Of a DNA stretch of 64,000 nt, positions 1 through 13,544 are shown piece after piece. The notes beneath the pieces are model-generated. The model made no database searches. It saw only the letters and a list, made by a program, of their open reading frames with translations, and was not told the origin of the DNA. Source of the stretch: Pyxicephalus adspersus (lineage: Eukaryota > Chordata > Amphibia > Anura > Pyxicephalidae). The position numbers and the translations under genes are program-made. The stretch is taken from positions 52,017,617-52,081,616 of the forward strand of contig NC_092868.1 in assembly GCF_032062135.1 (NCBI RefSeq). Reading direction: 5' to 3'. Within the stretch, counting starts at the first letter, position 1, and the number at the start of each line of letters is the position of its first letter.

Positions 1-235
1 CATGACATCTTGGAGTTTTACAATAACACATGGGGATTTATTATTTTGGTTTTGGTGGCTCCTGAAGTCTAAAGTAGGATTCTAATGTTTAGCAAAATAT
101 AAGTTCCAAAGCAGGCGCAGTTAGTGTTTTATATTTATCACTTTTACGTGACGTTGGGTGACTTCCTGATCTCATGATGTTACTTTGGAAAAGGGAATTT
201 TTCTTTTTGTAAAACATACAAATCAGTGTTTATCA

Positions 236-459
236 CAGGGGTCCTCAACAGGTTGCTTGGGGTTCCTTGGCCAATGAGCAATTTATGGTCAGTTTAAGTG
301 AGACGAATTATGTTTTTGGCTATCTATAAGGGTGACATTCTTCCCAATAACCAGCTATAAAGGAAACATTGTTTCCCTTGGCCATCAAGCTAATGTAGAG
401 TTACCTGTGAAAATGAAAACTCCTGGAATTCCCCCATGAGAAAAGGTTGAGAAATACTG
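236..459 (+). mobile_element. hAT-like non-autonomous element, copy 1
   Basis: It starts with a degenerate CAGGGGTCCTCAAC and ends with GGTTGAGAAATACTG, close to inverted forms of each other and to the CAGTG-TTCTCAACC ends typical of hAT/Charlie elements. The interior shares the block 'GGTTCCTTGGCCAATGAGCA' and 'TTTTTGGCTATCT' with the copies near 23.2, 50.7 and 53.9 kb. No 8-base target duplication is recognisable here. It carries no coding capacity. Confidence 0.6.
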
Positions 460-3400
460 ATATAGACCATAGACATTCTTTTCCCAAAACATGCAAACTA
501 TCCAGATTAAACATGCAGATTCTGACTTTTTGTCAAAGGTCAACAGATAAGCCCACACCGCAATCCGCCATCCCTTCACTTGAATGCTGCAATGGTAATG
601 AACCCCTTCAATTCGTTAGCTCTTTGCTGTACATGAGGCAAAATGGCCCAATGGGGGTGATAACCCAGTTTTGGAACAGACTGAAGCAAGGTTTTTGCTT
701 ATTATTATGAGGTTTGTTTATAATCCTATTTATTAACATTCTTCAACAGTTTCTGTACATTTTGTCAAAAGAACAGATAGCTTTGCAATGGAAATTCATT
801 TAGAACTAAACCCAAAGAGTATTGTAAGCAGGCGGGTTTTTGCAGAAGGGACAGGTGATGTCTCTCCATTTTCCATGCTGCCTGTTCGCAATGTTTTGTA
901 GAATTTACGTTCCCAGCATATCTAGGTGCCAGGGATGAATGAACAAATGTGCACAGAAATGGTTATGTCTTACCAGCCAGGCCAATCAAGATGGCTGAAG
1001 ACCCCGGACCTAGAAAAGGACTGACTTATGATATTGGCACCTGTGAAGGAGCAAGGGTAGACGAGTTCACAGGTTCCACCACACATCAGTCACAATGGAC
1101 ACCATGGTTCCTGGAGGAAACACCCTGCTTTTCATACAAAAATGAGGGCTGGGAACCCAGGGGAAAGAAAATGTGCATTGTACAGATTATAGACCCAAAA
1201 CTGTAACAACCCTGCACCAAATATATTATGTTAAAGGATATCTAAGATCAACATGGAGTTATAGAACATTATGTTTTATTAAAGTTATATGACCTTATGC
1301 TTTTTTTTTTATAGTCACAGAGTTCCTTCTTGCTGTTATCTTCTATAAATTGTAATTTTTAAATCAATGGAACTTAAACGACATGGTAATGCTTTCATCT
1401 TCCTGATCTTTAGGCACAACTCTTGGGAGAAATTCCCTCTTGGACCGTTCCCACCTCAAGTGTCCCCATTGGGATATCCACATTTCTTTTCAATATTTCG
1501 ATCTGCCCTCCCTTTTAGCCAATAGGTACCCAGGTCAAGAAAAGATGAATTTCCCCCACAGTGAAAGCAGATGTTCCTGCACCCTAATGCAAAGATGGGA
1601 CCTTGGGACAGTAGGGAGCGATGAGTTTATCTCTTTGGAGAACATATGGATTGGACACGCTTGCATCGTAAGAATACAGATTCCTTATCAGTCACGTCTT
1701 GTATACCTTCTAATATCTATGGTCTTGCTTTAGCTTTGCCTTTACTTGTCAGTAGAATTCACAGGCTTGCAATCTTATACGGGGCTATTGAATTATTCCT
1801 AACAATAGATTTACTTCCTGATAGTCATTTTCAGGAGGGTCCCAGACATCTGAGGACAGGCCAGTCCCGTTCCCCTGGCCTAGCTCTGAATAGGGAGGGG
1901 AAGAGCTGGAAGTCTCTCCCTGGGTCCCCATGTACTTTCTTTTGTTTTAATTACGTGGAAGGAAAGTAAAACAACAAGTCTATAGTCTTCTGGGCTGGTG
2001 GAGAAAGCTAGTACATGATAGTGAAACAATCGCTAGCATTGTGCTCCCCAGCAATAGAAGCTCGAACTATTTGTATTGTCTGCTAGGCCAAGAAGACTGT
2101 TCTACAGAAATGACTTCACAGCAGCTCCTGTAAATATGATTACAATCTTGGCGCTTCTTGCTGTCAGCTGGTCTATTTACTGCTCCATGATGTAAGTAAG
2201 GTTCCGGTAACTCATTTAACCCCTGGATGTCACAGAAAACGTGACTTACCGTGTGCCGGAACTGTCGTTTTCTGCGACTAGAAGTAGTCATTTAAAGAGG
2301 CTTCGCAAGGGGGGGTAAAAAAATAAATATTTGTTTAATATATAAAATGAGGGCATCTAGAAGGGCACATACCTACAGAAGTGTACCACACCAAGGCCAG
2401 GTCTGGGGTTGCAGACCAAGGCCAAAGTTTGGCATTGGCAAAGTGTCATAGTTTGACCTCCCCTTCCAACCTTCTGCCAGATCCAATTGGTCAGCTGTGC
2501 TGCTCAATATAGTAATCAGCCAATGGGAATGTGTGGGGGGGGGCTTAGTGGCAACTTCAGGTTTTACCATTAAAATAGAGTTCTGAAAGACTGATAACAG
2601 GTATGTAGAGGTCACTTTAGGTGCCTAAAAGTCATACTTATGGCAGTCCATCCACCCCTTTAGTGAAGCCTTCAGTACAACTTCATCTTTCAAGACCAAG
2701 ATTAAATATCTGAAGGTCTAAATAAATCCATTTTTTCTAAAGTCTCCAGCAATGGCATTGCCCTGTTGGGATTCCTAGTCCAATCCTGAGGTTCCAACGT
2801 CATGGTCCATCTACTGCCCCCTGCCTCTAGTCACTCACTATTACATCCCTACCCCATCTGTAGTTGTGATGGATCATCTTCACCCTATAGTGGTGATTTT
2901 TTTTTTTACATTTATTATGTAATCTAAATTCTCATTATATTATGATTCTATGTAATATAAATTTCCATACACAAAGTGATATGTCACCTGCAGTGATGGT
3001 ATTATGTTCATGCAACACCACAGCTAGCCAGTAGCAGCATGGAGGCTAGTTTTTGGGGGCTGGGAAAAGGACTCTGGGAGGTTGCAATCAGCCATTTATA
3101 AAATGGATATACCAAGCTAGTTGGTCATCAAAAAATATTTGGGCTGGACTCATATAATAGTAGCCCTCATGATAACCCTGCCATCTACACAAAACTGAAG
3201 AATTGCATTGATTGATCTGACCCCTTTTATGTAAGTCTCACAATTCTGCTGAATTTGGTATTTTTGTAGCCCAGGGCACACAGCTTCCACACCCTTCCAA
3301 AAACCAATGGGAACAAGTGCAGCCAAAAGCAAGAAAGCTGACCTAGCATCCCACCTCTAAATGCTCACAAAACAAGGAATGCCCTATTCAAGTGATGAAA

Positions 3401-3883
3401 ACACTTCATTCGTCTTCAGGGGTGACACCTACACCTGGGCACAGTGTGAAAGTCATACAGTAAAAGTGAAAGTGAAGGCTCATGATGTGCGATTCACAGG
3501 TCGTGTGAGCGCAGTCACATGGGGCTCCAAAACCCATGAGAACTATTTTTTATTGATAGATTAGATAAAGTCTCTAAATGTCATTGGTTTATCATCAAAA
3601 AACAGTTTGATCTGAAAGCAATCTCATATATATAAATATTCAAATGAATTTCATATCCCAAAACACAATCATATACAATTCACATTCATTTAGAATGACA
3701 CCCCAGAGCACAGCTATAGATGGTCACAGGAACCAAACTCACACTGCGGTGCATCACTTGGACTGTTTTGTGCTGCATTAAAAATAAAAAAAGAGCTATA
3801 TGATTTTTTTTGGTAATTTCTGGGAATTTTGTTATTCTCCAAAGCACTTATTGGACTTGAAGTAGGAGAAACTACTCATTATA

Positions 3884-4190
3884 TACTCATATATAAGCCA
3901 GAATTATTAGGATGATATATAAACTCCCATATAAGCAAGAATTATCAGGATCATATATATACTCATATATAAGCCAAAATTATTAGGATCATATATATAC
4001 TTATATATAAGCCAAAATTATTAGGATGATATATATATATACTCATAAATAAGCCAGAATTATTAGGATCATATAAAGACTTATATATAAGCCAAAATTA
4101 TTGGGATCATATATATACTCATATATAGGCCAGAATTATTATATTGATATATATATATACTCATATATAAGCCAGACTTTTTATGATAAT
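3884..4190. repeat. 38-bp AT-rich tandem array, about 8 units
   Basis: Eight consecutive units of about 38 bases share a core reading ATAAGCCAGAATTATTAGGA with a TATA-rich linker. Two units carry an extra 4 bases of AT in the linker, so slippage within the dinucleotide part drives the length differences. No coding potential. Confidence 0.9.
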
Positions 4191-4221
4191 GTATAATTCA
4201 AAATTATTTGAATCATTTTCT

Positions 4222-4276
4222 CTTTGCTGAAGGAACCCCTAGCAACCTTTGAAGGAACCCTGTTTGAGAAACACTG
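4222..4276 (-). mobile_element. hAT-like element fragment (one terminus)
   Basis: A minus-strand end of the hAT-like family: AGGAACCCCTAGCAACC then TTTGAGAAACACTG. Only the terminal ~55 bases remain. It is directly followed by a partial copy of the palindromic MITE described next. Confidence 0.6.
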
Positions 4277-4336
4277 AGACAGACTATTATGGGAGAACCT
4301 GGGTGATCCACCAAACAAGGACCTGTTTTGGTCCAG
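4277..4336. mobile_element. Partial copy of palindromic MITE
   Basis: Shares the word GGGAGAACCTGGGTGATCCA with the fuller element immediately to the right, including the preceding AGACTA-like bases. Only one arm is present, so it is either a broken copy or an internal duplication of the neighbour. Confidence 0.5.
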
Positions 4337-4353
4337 GAGTGGTCATCCAAGAC

Positions 4354-4510
4354 TGAAGAGGATAGACTTTCATGGGAGAACCTGGGTGATCCAGCAAATC
4401 TTTATTGGATCTGGTCCAAAATTTAAATCATTTGCCAAATGATTTTTTAAAAATCCATTCCAGAATGGTTGGATCCCCCAGGTTCTCCCATCGTAGTCTA
4501 TCCTCTCCAG
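4354..4510. mobile_element. Palindromic MITE with ~40-base inverted termini
   Basis: The left arm (4354-4392) and the right arm (about 4470-4510) are inverted copies sharing GGATAGACT and GGGAGAACCTGGG words. The middle contains a near-perfect palindrome, AAATCATTTG / CAAATGATTT, separated by one C. The whole 157-base element can therefore fold into one long hairpin. It has no coding capacity. The superfamily cannot be assigned from the sequence alone. Confidence 0.75.
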
Positions 4511-5311
4511 TATTGGAGAGCTTCATTAACTTAGGACAATGTCTAAAGGAATGTTTTCACTAAAAATGTTTTTAGTAAGGAGAAACCTTCTCCTCTGCAA
4601 AAATATCTAACTATGTGCAATGAAATCTATTTTTACTCTTTACTCTTTACCTTGCCCACAAATGCATGAATTAATTCTGCACTGCTTCACCTTAATCAAT
4701 AAACTGAGTGAATGTAACATTGCAAAGAGAAAATTCACCTATCTTAGTGAATCTGGTAAAGTTTTGTTGCGTTAAATAAACCAAAAATGTGCAGCAAAAA
4801 TCCTTTTTTTTAATTTCGTGGTATTTGTGGTTGCAAGGTATTTTTTAATTTTGATTCACTGATATAAACAAATTCACATATTTATATCATTATAAATAAA
4901 TTAATTTTGTATCGGGAATGAATATTTTCCACCTCTGTACAAAAAAAACCACAACTAGCTAATTGACATATTTTGCCTGAACAACACTTTTTTTTTAACT
5001 TGACAATTGCTAGTTTTTGTAAAAACACAACATGAGATTTCACCTTTACCACATTCATAAGTTTTACATACACAGCAATAGAAATAAGGGGTTCTGACTT
5101 CCTCCTAACACTTCACAATTGTTCAAACCACAAGTGGTTGGTGTTCTGTAGTCACAAAGTCTGCATTTGCCCCCACAATGTTACAGGTAACTCAGCAAAC
5201 AAGCTGTGAAATGTTATGAGCAGATGACACTGGTGAGATACGAAATCTTATACAATAGAGACTCAGAACACTGCAGATCAAATCTTCAACACTGGTCAGG
5301 GTCATGTTAGT

Positions 5312-6497
5312 ATTACATACCATTATACATAGGACACTGCAACTCTATGTGATGTGACCAATGAAAAGAGTCATAATATATTTCTAATATGCCCTATACA
5401 AAGCACAATCAAGATGACCTGACCAATGGAAAGAGCCATAGCCCTTTTCCAATATACTCAATACATAGGATACCACATCCTAACATGACCTAACCAATGA
5501 ATGAGCCATAGCCCATTCCTAATATACTCAATACATAGGACACCACACTCCAGCATGACCTGACTAATAGAAGAAGCCATAATACATTTTTGTTTTATTC
5601 TATGTATAGGGCACTACTCAACCAACATTGCCTGACCAATGAAGATATCCATATTACATTTCTAATATATCCAATATATAGGACACTGCATCCCAACATG
5701 GCCTGACCCATGGAAAGAGCCAAAGTACATTTCTAATATACCCTATAAATAGGACACTGGATCCCAACATGTTTTGGCCAATGTAAAAAGCCATATTACA
5801 TTTCTATTATACTCTATACATAGGACATTTGTACCCACAAGGTCTAATCAATGGAAAGAGCCATAGTACATTTCTAATATACTCTATACATAGAAAATTG
5901 CACCCTAGTATGGCTTCACCAAAGGAGAGCCATATTACATTTCTAATATACCCAATACATTGGACTATGTACCCCAACAAGGCCTGATCAATGGAAAGAG
6001 CCCTAGGACATTTGTAATATACTGAATACATAGGTAACCGCACCTCAACATGACCTGACCAATGGGAAGAGCCATAATACGTATCTAATAGGCTCTATAC
6101 ATAGGACACCGCACATTCAATATGGCCAGGTCAATTAAATAAGCTATACTACTATTATATTATACTATATTTAATACTCTATATTTAGAATACTGCACAC
6201 CAACACAGCCTGGCCAATAGAGAGAGCCATAATATATTTGTAATATACCCTATAAATATAGGGCTTTGCATCCCAATATGGTCTAACCAATGGAGAGAGT
6301 CATAGTAAATTTTTAATTAAGCTATACATAGAACATTGCACCCCAACAAAAACATAGTACAATTCATATATACCCTTTATATAGGGCAATACGTTCCAAC
6401 ATGATGGGACTAATGGAAAGAACCACAGTACATTTCTAATATGCCTTGTACAATATGCCACTTCATCCCAACAGGGCCTGACCAATAGAAGGAGCCA
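5312..6497. repeat. ~70-bp minisatellite, about 17 units
   Basis: Phrases like CCTGACCAATGGAAAGAGCC recur about every 69-74 bases (near 5421, 5491, 5561, 5632, 5703, 5777, 5845, 5914, 5985, 6056, 6128, 6209, 6283, 6405, 6478), each followed by a block close to ACATTTCTAATATACTCTAT and ACATAGGACAC. Units differ from one another by roughly 10-25%, so the array is old. The repetitive reading frames on the minus strand are a by-product of the array. Confidence 0.92.
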
Positions 6498-7344
6498 AGT
6501 GGGTTGTTCCCTGATCTGTCTGTGAACTACACAATAAAAGAGAATGGAAGAAGTGTTCTATAGTCCTATTCTTGGGTGACTTTGTGCTTCTTTATAGACA
6601 AAGTACAGAATATGTGTTGTCACTATAAGACAAGATCACCAGGGAAAAAGCCACAAAAAAACAGAAAACAAATGCAGCCACTACCTTTTTTTTTTACTGA
6701 ATTTAGATATATTTTAAGTAATTCTAAAGCAAAATTTGCTGTACAACGTGATGGATTGTTGGAAATATAAGAAGCATTCAAACCAATTAAACACCACAAA
6801 ATATGAAAAGTTTCCCAGGTTTCAATCATGGCTATGCCCTTCTAATGGCTCTGTATATGTACAAGTAAGTATAGAGGGGGAAAATTATACTACAGAGTAT
6901 TTTAGAGTGCAGAATAATAAAAAGCATGGCATTCTGGTGTTAATACATTTATTATGAGCTTAGAAATCCATTGAGCTGAGCATTACAGTAGCATGAAGCC
7001 TACAAATAGGTGTAAGACGGGTTTAAGGTGACAAGAAAGACTATGAAATAACTAAATAGGAAATAATTCTGAAAAAAAAAAAACAACTAAATGATATCTA
7101 AAGTGTTCGTCCAGCCACGAGAGGGATTTTTTGAATAGATGGAGCATGCAGACCTGAGTCACCAGCTGGCCTTTTAAATGCCATAAAACTCCAACAGTGA
7201 GATTTTCCTGTTGCAATTCCCAGCTCTGTCATTGTCCACATGAGAGTTTTGGTTGTCTCTGCTCATCTTTGTGCGTCTCAGCTCCTCCTGTTACATTCTC
7301 AGTAATATAAAATAAAGATTAAACCAAGCAGAGATGGTGGAACC

Positions 7345-7890
7345 CTTCATAATGGGCACAGAATGAATACAGACCTGTAAGTTTGGTGGGGTGATGGAAG
7401 CAACTCCTTACAATGGGCACAGCAGATATTGAGTCCCAGGAACTTAGTGTAGGGATAATAGGAATCCCTTGTAATGGGCACAGAAGGCATACAGACCTGT
7501 AACTATGGTGGGGCAAGGGTAGGCTCCCCTCATAATTGGCACAGCGGGCTTTGAGACCCAGGAAGTTAGTGTGGGGGTGGTAGGAAGCCCGAATATTGGG
7601 TACAGACGCTGTACTGACCTGCAAGTTTGGTAGGGTGATGGTGCAAACTCCTCATAATATGCATAGCAGGTGTCCAGCACAGGGATAACAGGAACCCCTC
7701 ATAATGGGCACAGCAGGTGGACAGACCAGGGAAACCAGCAAAGGGTTAAATGGACACAAGAAATGTAAAGACCTAGGAGCTCAACATGAGAGTTAGGAAC
7801 TCAATATGGGCCTCTCCTAATGGGCAAAGCTGGTGTGCAAACTCAGGATTACACATGGATGGTGGGAGCCACATATAATGGGCACAGAAG
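7345..7890. repeat. ~61-bp minisatellite with alternating unit types
   Basis: The phrase CATAATGGGCACAG recurs about every 61 bases from 7347. Units 1, 3 and 5 continue with ACAGACCTGTAAGTTTGGTG. Units 2 and 4 continue with GAGTCCCAGGAACTTAGTG. The higher-order period is therefore a dimer of about 122 bases. The right-hand part (after 7680) is more decayed and irregular. Confidence 0.88.
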
Positions 7891-8704
7891 GGGCAGAGGC
7901 TTCTGATTCTCCATCTCCCACACTGAGCTCTGTTGTACAACGACTTACTGTACATCACATGTTTCCAAACAAAAAAAAAGACAACATACACAACCTCTGA
8001 TGTAATAATGAACTGCACTGACTTTTGTCTTTTATACCTGCAAGCCATCTTTAATATTATGTTTATAAATATTACCATTTGTACACTTCCCTTTCACTGC
8101 AAGCTTTTATTTATATATGGTTTTCCTTTTCGCACCTACCAAAGATTCAGGAACTAATCTGAAACAGTCAGTCCTATTTTCCTCCAACATGCCTTTGGGT
8201 AGGGACTACCGAGGATCAACAAAGTTGCCTTTCACAGGTTCTATTCATTAGATGTAAATAATATATAGGGAATGACAACGATTCATAGAATCGCTGTGCT
8301 CTAAATTCCAACCATCTGTTCCTATTAACAAGAATATTATTCATAAATACGCTAAAGAATATTATGAGACTCCATTTTTGTAACTAGCTCGTAGCAAAAA
8401 AAGTCTTGTTAACCACTTTGAATTAAGTTGGAGGCATGTTTCAAATAAATGGAAAACAATAAGTCGCCAATCAAAATGAGCAGTGGACACGTTTGCAGTT
8501 TGATTGGTCCAGCAGCCAAAATTGACCGGGAAGGTTCTCCATGACCCGGCTGGAAGGTCCAGCAGAATATAATGTCAATTGGTATCATAGGGATCTCTGA
8601 ACACTAAAAATATCTCCCATTTGTTACTTTTACTGGGGCTAGGTATAGACTGAAATTTATTTTTTGTTTTAAAATCATTTGTGACACTAAGAATGGGACG
8701 GGAC

Positions 8705-9650
8705 ATTAAAAAGAAAAATAAAGGAAGAAGAATAAAATGAGTATAGGAGGGGAAAGGATGAGTAGGAGAGTAAAAAAGAGGAAGGGATAAATGTGAGAGG
8801 AGAACAGGGGAACTGATGAGTATTGGAGGCACACGGGATAACTGTGGGGGGAGTACATGGGAATTTATAAGTATAGCTGAAGAAAGGAGGAAGGGGTGAG
8901 TAGGGAGGAAAAAAGAGTAAAGGATGAGTATGGGGGAGGAAAAAAAAAATGATGAGTGCAGGAGGAGAAAGGATGAAGGGATAGGTATGGGATAAGGAAG
9001 AATTAAAGGAGTAATGGATGAGCGTGAGAGATGAAAAAAAACAATCAGTGTAGGATAAGAAAGAGGAAATTATTATGTATAGGAGGAGTGATGAGTAAGG
9101 GGGAGAACGAGGAAATTGATGAGTATAGGGGGTAAAAAGGAGTAAAGGTGTGGGAGAAGAAAAAATGAAACAATGAGTGTAGGAGGAGAAAGGAGGAAGG
9201 GATGAGTAAGGAGGAGAAAGAGGAAATTGATGAGTATAGAAGGAGAAATGAGGAAAATTTAAGTATGTAGTAAGAAAGAAGGAAGGATTGAATATGGGAG
9301 GGAGAAACATAGATGAGCAGAGAGAAAGACGAAGGAAAGGATTAGTAAGCGAGGAAAAAATGGTAAGGGAATAATATGGAAAGAGTAATAAAAAAAGAAG
9401 AGATGAGTATTGGAGGACAAAGGATGAAAGAATGGGGGAGAAATAAGGAAGCAATAAGTTTAGGAGAAGAAAGGAGTGAGGTTTGAGTATGGAAGGAATG
9501 AGGAGAATGGGATAAGTATGGGGGGAGTAAGAAGAAAGGGATGGGTGAGGGTGAAAATTATCAAAAGGAAAGAGTATTGTAGTAAAAAAGGGAAGAAAAT
9601 AGGATGAGAAGAGAAAGGAATAGAAGGGATGACAATTGAATAGAAAGTAA
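8705..9650. repeat. 950-base purine-rich minisatellite tract
   Basis: Almost every base on the plus strand is A or G, with T mostly inside the recurring word GATGAGTATAGG and almost no C. Degenerate units of about 30 bases (GATGAGTATAGGAGG then AGAAAGGA-like) recur throughout. The complementary pyrimidine strand is open for 255 codons only because purine-rich DNA lacks minus-strand stops. Such tracts can form triplex DNA. Confidence 0.88.
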
Positions 9651-10129
9651 GCAGTGCCTAATATAGGACTAAAAGGTCTGAAAGGTTTCCACGACTCACT
9701 TACATTTGTACCCTAATACATGATCCCATCCATCCCCATCCTGCATGCTACCTATGGTAAAGCCAACCAGAAAAAGCTGATTGGTCTTTTTGCTGCCCAA
9801 TGGTGATTTATACCCTCGCCAATGTCATTAGAATGACATCAAGAACCCCTCCCCACTTTGCAGCACTGAAGATTGGTGGACTATGATACTGGACTGTGAG
9901 TTAAGGTGAATCTTATTGGGTCATAGAAAAATCAAAAATATGAGAAATGAAAGAAACAATTAAAAAACAAATTTAGGGAAACATTACTTTTTTTCCTAAT
10001 GTAAATATTTCTTTGAATATATATTTTCTACAAGAACTGTTGTAAATTCTGCTGCTAACATTTTGCTATGAAATTGTATTTTCATCTCTTCTATTTCACT
10101 GATTTAAAAAAAAAATAAAAAAATAAGAT

Positions 10130-10470
10130 AATATGCTTTTTGTCATCATCCCCTTTTATAAGATAATTCACCATCTCTCCTAATATTCTGCATCTGTTTC
10201 CATTCCAGAAAAGAGCCAGAGCTGAATATTATCTCTGTTCCCGAAAGCTGACAACAGCGCGGGGATAATATGGTAACCCAAGACATCTTTCAATGATACA
10301 TAATTGAGTGTGGATGACCTTTCAGTCCTGTGTTAAAAATAAAAAGGAAATGCTTTTTGCCACCGCGGTGATAATTGCCAATAACGCAATTTACATTATC
10401 CTGCATTCATATTAGCCTACAGATTGTCATTATCAGCTGCCTGTAGAAAAAAGTGCATCCCATGACCTTG
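10130..10470. promoter_or_regulatory. Repeat-poor island, candidate conserved non-coding element
   Basis: A complex, non-repetitive stretch that contrasts with the neighbouring A/T runs. It contains GATAATTGCC, an E-box CAGCTG near 10436, a CCACCGCGGTG palindrome near 10360 and several GATAA words. No open frame with splice sites is seen. The regulatory role is inference. Confidence 0.3.
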
Positions 10471-13400
10471 GGGTTCTTGCTGTGGAGCGTTTTCCTTTCA
10501 AGTGTCCGAACCATGCGGTTATCAATCACTATTGTCTGCTTTTCATTACATACAGAGATCCCTTTTATTTCAGCCAGCTGGGATGACCTAAGACAACTTC
10601 CAAAGCTTGAAGACAGGAGTTCTATATAGACTGTGCATTTCTGACTCGTCGCTGACACACTGACCCCCTCTCTACACCCTTCACACCTCTACATTACTTT
10701 TGTTTACTTTATTACATTTTTCCCTAATTAAAGGTAAACTCCAGGCAAACATTTACATCCATCAATAAAATACACAACTTTACTATGCCTAACAGGCTTT
10801 TTACTAGCATAAACTTCTTCCCACGTTGTATGCACCAGTAAAGATGGGGGTGATGGATAGAAGAGGCGTAAACCCCCAAACATGTTGGCTGGGTAAAGAT
10901 CATAAACAACACGGTGACAAAGAATAGTTTTGGCTGGAGGTGGATTTACCACTTCATCTGTGTTTTGTGGGATTTATGAACTACAATAAAAACTATCAAG
11001 TGGATAAAAAATAATATTTTATAGGTTGATTTTGATTAAGATTTTTTGAATGCCCAATTTTAGTAAAAATGTGCCAGGTTCCTCATCCTTCTAGTTTATC
11101 ATATTTAGAAAAGCATTAATTCATTAAAACCCAAATCCACTCTCATATAATGTCCAGGGTATCTCCTCTAGAAGTGAGCACTGGTGATCAGAAGTAGCGC
11201 CATTTTCTTTACTGGCTGCGACATCTATCTTGACTGTTGCAGAACCCACTGAACAGCTTTAGCAACCAATGGTCCTCCCTACCAGAGAGCAATGTGGGCC
11301 CTCAGACTGGGCTAGGCCTGTCCCGTGGCCACAGATTCAGATAACCCATTGGGGCTAGGAAGGTTTGTCATATATTTCTTAAGAGATGAGTGAATAACCC
11401 AGGGTCATGGTCAAAGCTTCTGGTGACCGTGACTGTGGTTTATTCACTAATCTCTGAAGAAATGAAAGACAAACCTTCGTGTCTTTGATAAACTTTGATG
11501 ATGAACAATAGCAGACCTCCATGATGCTGGAAAATATGTAAACTTGTAAAGTCAGTACAGCCAACCCATTACATTTACATTATCCTAGAGGGCAAATGGA
11601 AAAGGCAAGTGGTGCTGGTTGATACTTATCTGCCTAATCATTTGTTATTCTTACATCGGCCAGTCATTGTCATTGTCAAGACCCATAGATGTGGCAAAAC
11701 CCATAGAAACCACTTTGTTGTTCCACAATGATGGAGCCCCAAATCAGCTTCTGACTCCAACAAGATGGAATCCAATATCCATTACAACACAAGCACAAAT
11801 ATTTTTGAAAATCAAACACACAACAGAATTGTTAGGCACTATTTAAATATTGCTTGGGGATGTGTGCAACGTAATGACGTTTACATATTTTACTGGGTTT
11901 CACATGGAAACAGACAGACGGGTAATTGACACTCACATAAAGTATACAGTCTGTAGCCCATAAAATCCAGCTTCCAAGAGTGTGAAGTACGGGGCCCTCT
12001 AATTTACTGTTAGTGGCTTTGTTTCCCACTTGGCACCAGGACAGCTATTATATAATTTTCTATTAACTACAAGAACGATATTTTCTTAAATATCAAGTTA
12101 GTTATTTTATGCAAAATGCGTTTCTTGAATCTGTCCTGACTATTTGGCTAATAAGAGCCTTGGCGGCTCAGTCCAGACAAAGGCAAACTTATTCCAGGGC
12201 CGAGACAAACCACTATCTATCCATCACTGTCAACCTTCCACTACAACTGTCTTCTGTTCTTTCCAGAGGGGAAAAAAAACCAACATCAATCTCCATTCAG
12301 CCAGAGTCCATGGTTGTGGTCAATGGCTGTTTTCAGTTTTGCAATTAGAATTGGGGTCTCTGGGCCAGGTGATTCCCACCACAGGCATCCTCTCCCCGCA
12401 GACACCTTGTTTCTATAACAGGAAAGGAAAAAAAAAGATTGCAAGCCTGTGTTTTTTTCATCTACATACAAATACTCACTTATTGACGTAGGGGGGTCTG
12501 AGATGTGAATAGCTGTGGGGTCTGCTGTACATGGAAAAAAAGGGGGGAAGGGGCAGAAAGTCTCATGTTTTTATTTCGTTCATAATAAAATTGCATTTTT
12601 TTATCCTGGTATCTTTATCATCTTTACCTGGTATAATTGCAAAGATCCAAATATGAAAATTTACCCAGTTGCTTTACAGTGGATGAAAACTTAAGACTAA
12701 AATCTTAGCTTTTACATATTATTGTCATTTCCAAAGCAGAGTGAAAAGAAGCCAGGTGATCCCGCCATGTAACTCTGGCTGGTCCTGTTATGGGGTGACA
12801 ACTGGCTCCCAATTGTGCTTCTAGGTTTTCTCCCTGGCACATACACCCATTGTGGAAATGGCAAGCCACCATGCTGAAACAAATTATGCAGGCGTGCAAC
12901 ACCATTATCATCGTCTGAATACCAGAGTAATGGTGTGCAGCTGATGCTGGGGAAAGTGTATATAGGTGAAAAAAATCTGCAAGAGATCAGCAGTGACAAG
13001 ATGTAAAAAAAGATGGGAATAAGGTAATTTGGATAGAGTTTAGATCCACTCTAAAAATCCAGGGCTTGTAAGGGCTAATTAGGAATGCAGCGGTTGGATG
13101 AGCTATGAAAGGTCCCCATGGTGGTGCCAAGCGCAATCATATACATGTGCTGCCATTCTGATGGAGTAATGGCATTGTGTAATTGGTTACCAAGAATCAA
13201 GCTGACCGTGCTTGATTCTGGTGTAAACATGCCACAAAACTGATGCAAAATTGCACCATTGGGGCACTTCCATAGGTCCATTCTTAAGCCAATCTCCAGA
13301 TCCCTAAAATTGTTCTATTATGCATTATCCATTTCTGAATGTCCTATAAACATAATGTTTTTGTTGTATTTCCAAAAACATTTTGTACCAAAAAAATATA

Positions 13401-13544
13401 TTAAAACAATGTTTTGGTGGACCCTTTCAGATTCTGCAGTATACTTTCATCATGTAGGATTACTGATTGGCAATCCACATGCTTCTTAAACGGTTATTTA
13501 TTGTCCCCCCCCCCCAAAAAAAAAAAAATCACATCACTTGTGCT

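Noticed and set aside
5312..6497. Regularly spaced repeats resembling a CRISPR array
   Set aside because: The whole unit repeats with no unique spacers, and the genomic context is vertebrate. The same applies to the arrays at 7.3, 33.1, 57.7 and 60.7 kb.
8687..9454. 255-codon open frame on the minus strand, the longest in the window
   Set aside because: It is the pyrimidine strand of the purine-rich minisatellite. The Ser/Pro/Phe/Leu composition follows directly from the repeat and there is no domain or splice context.
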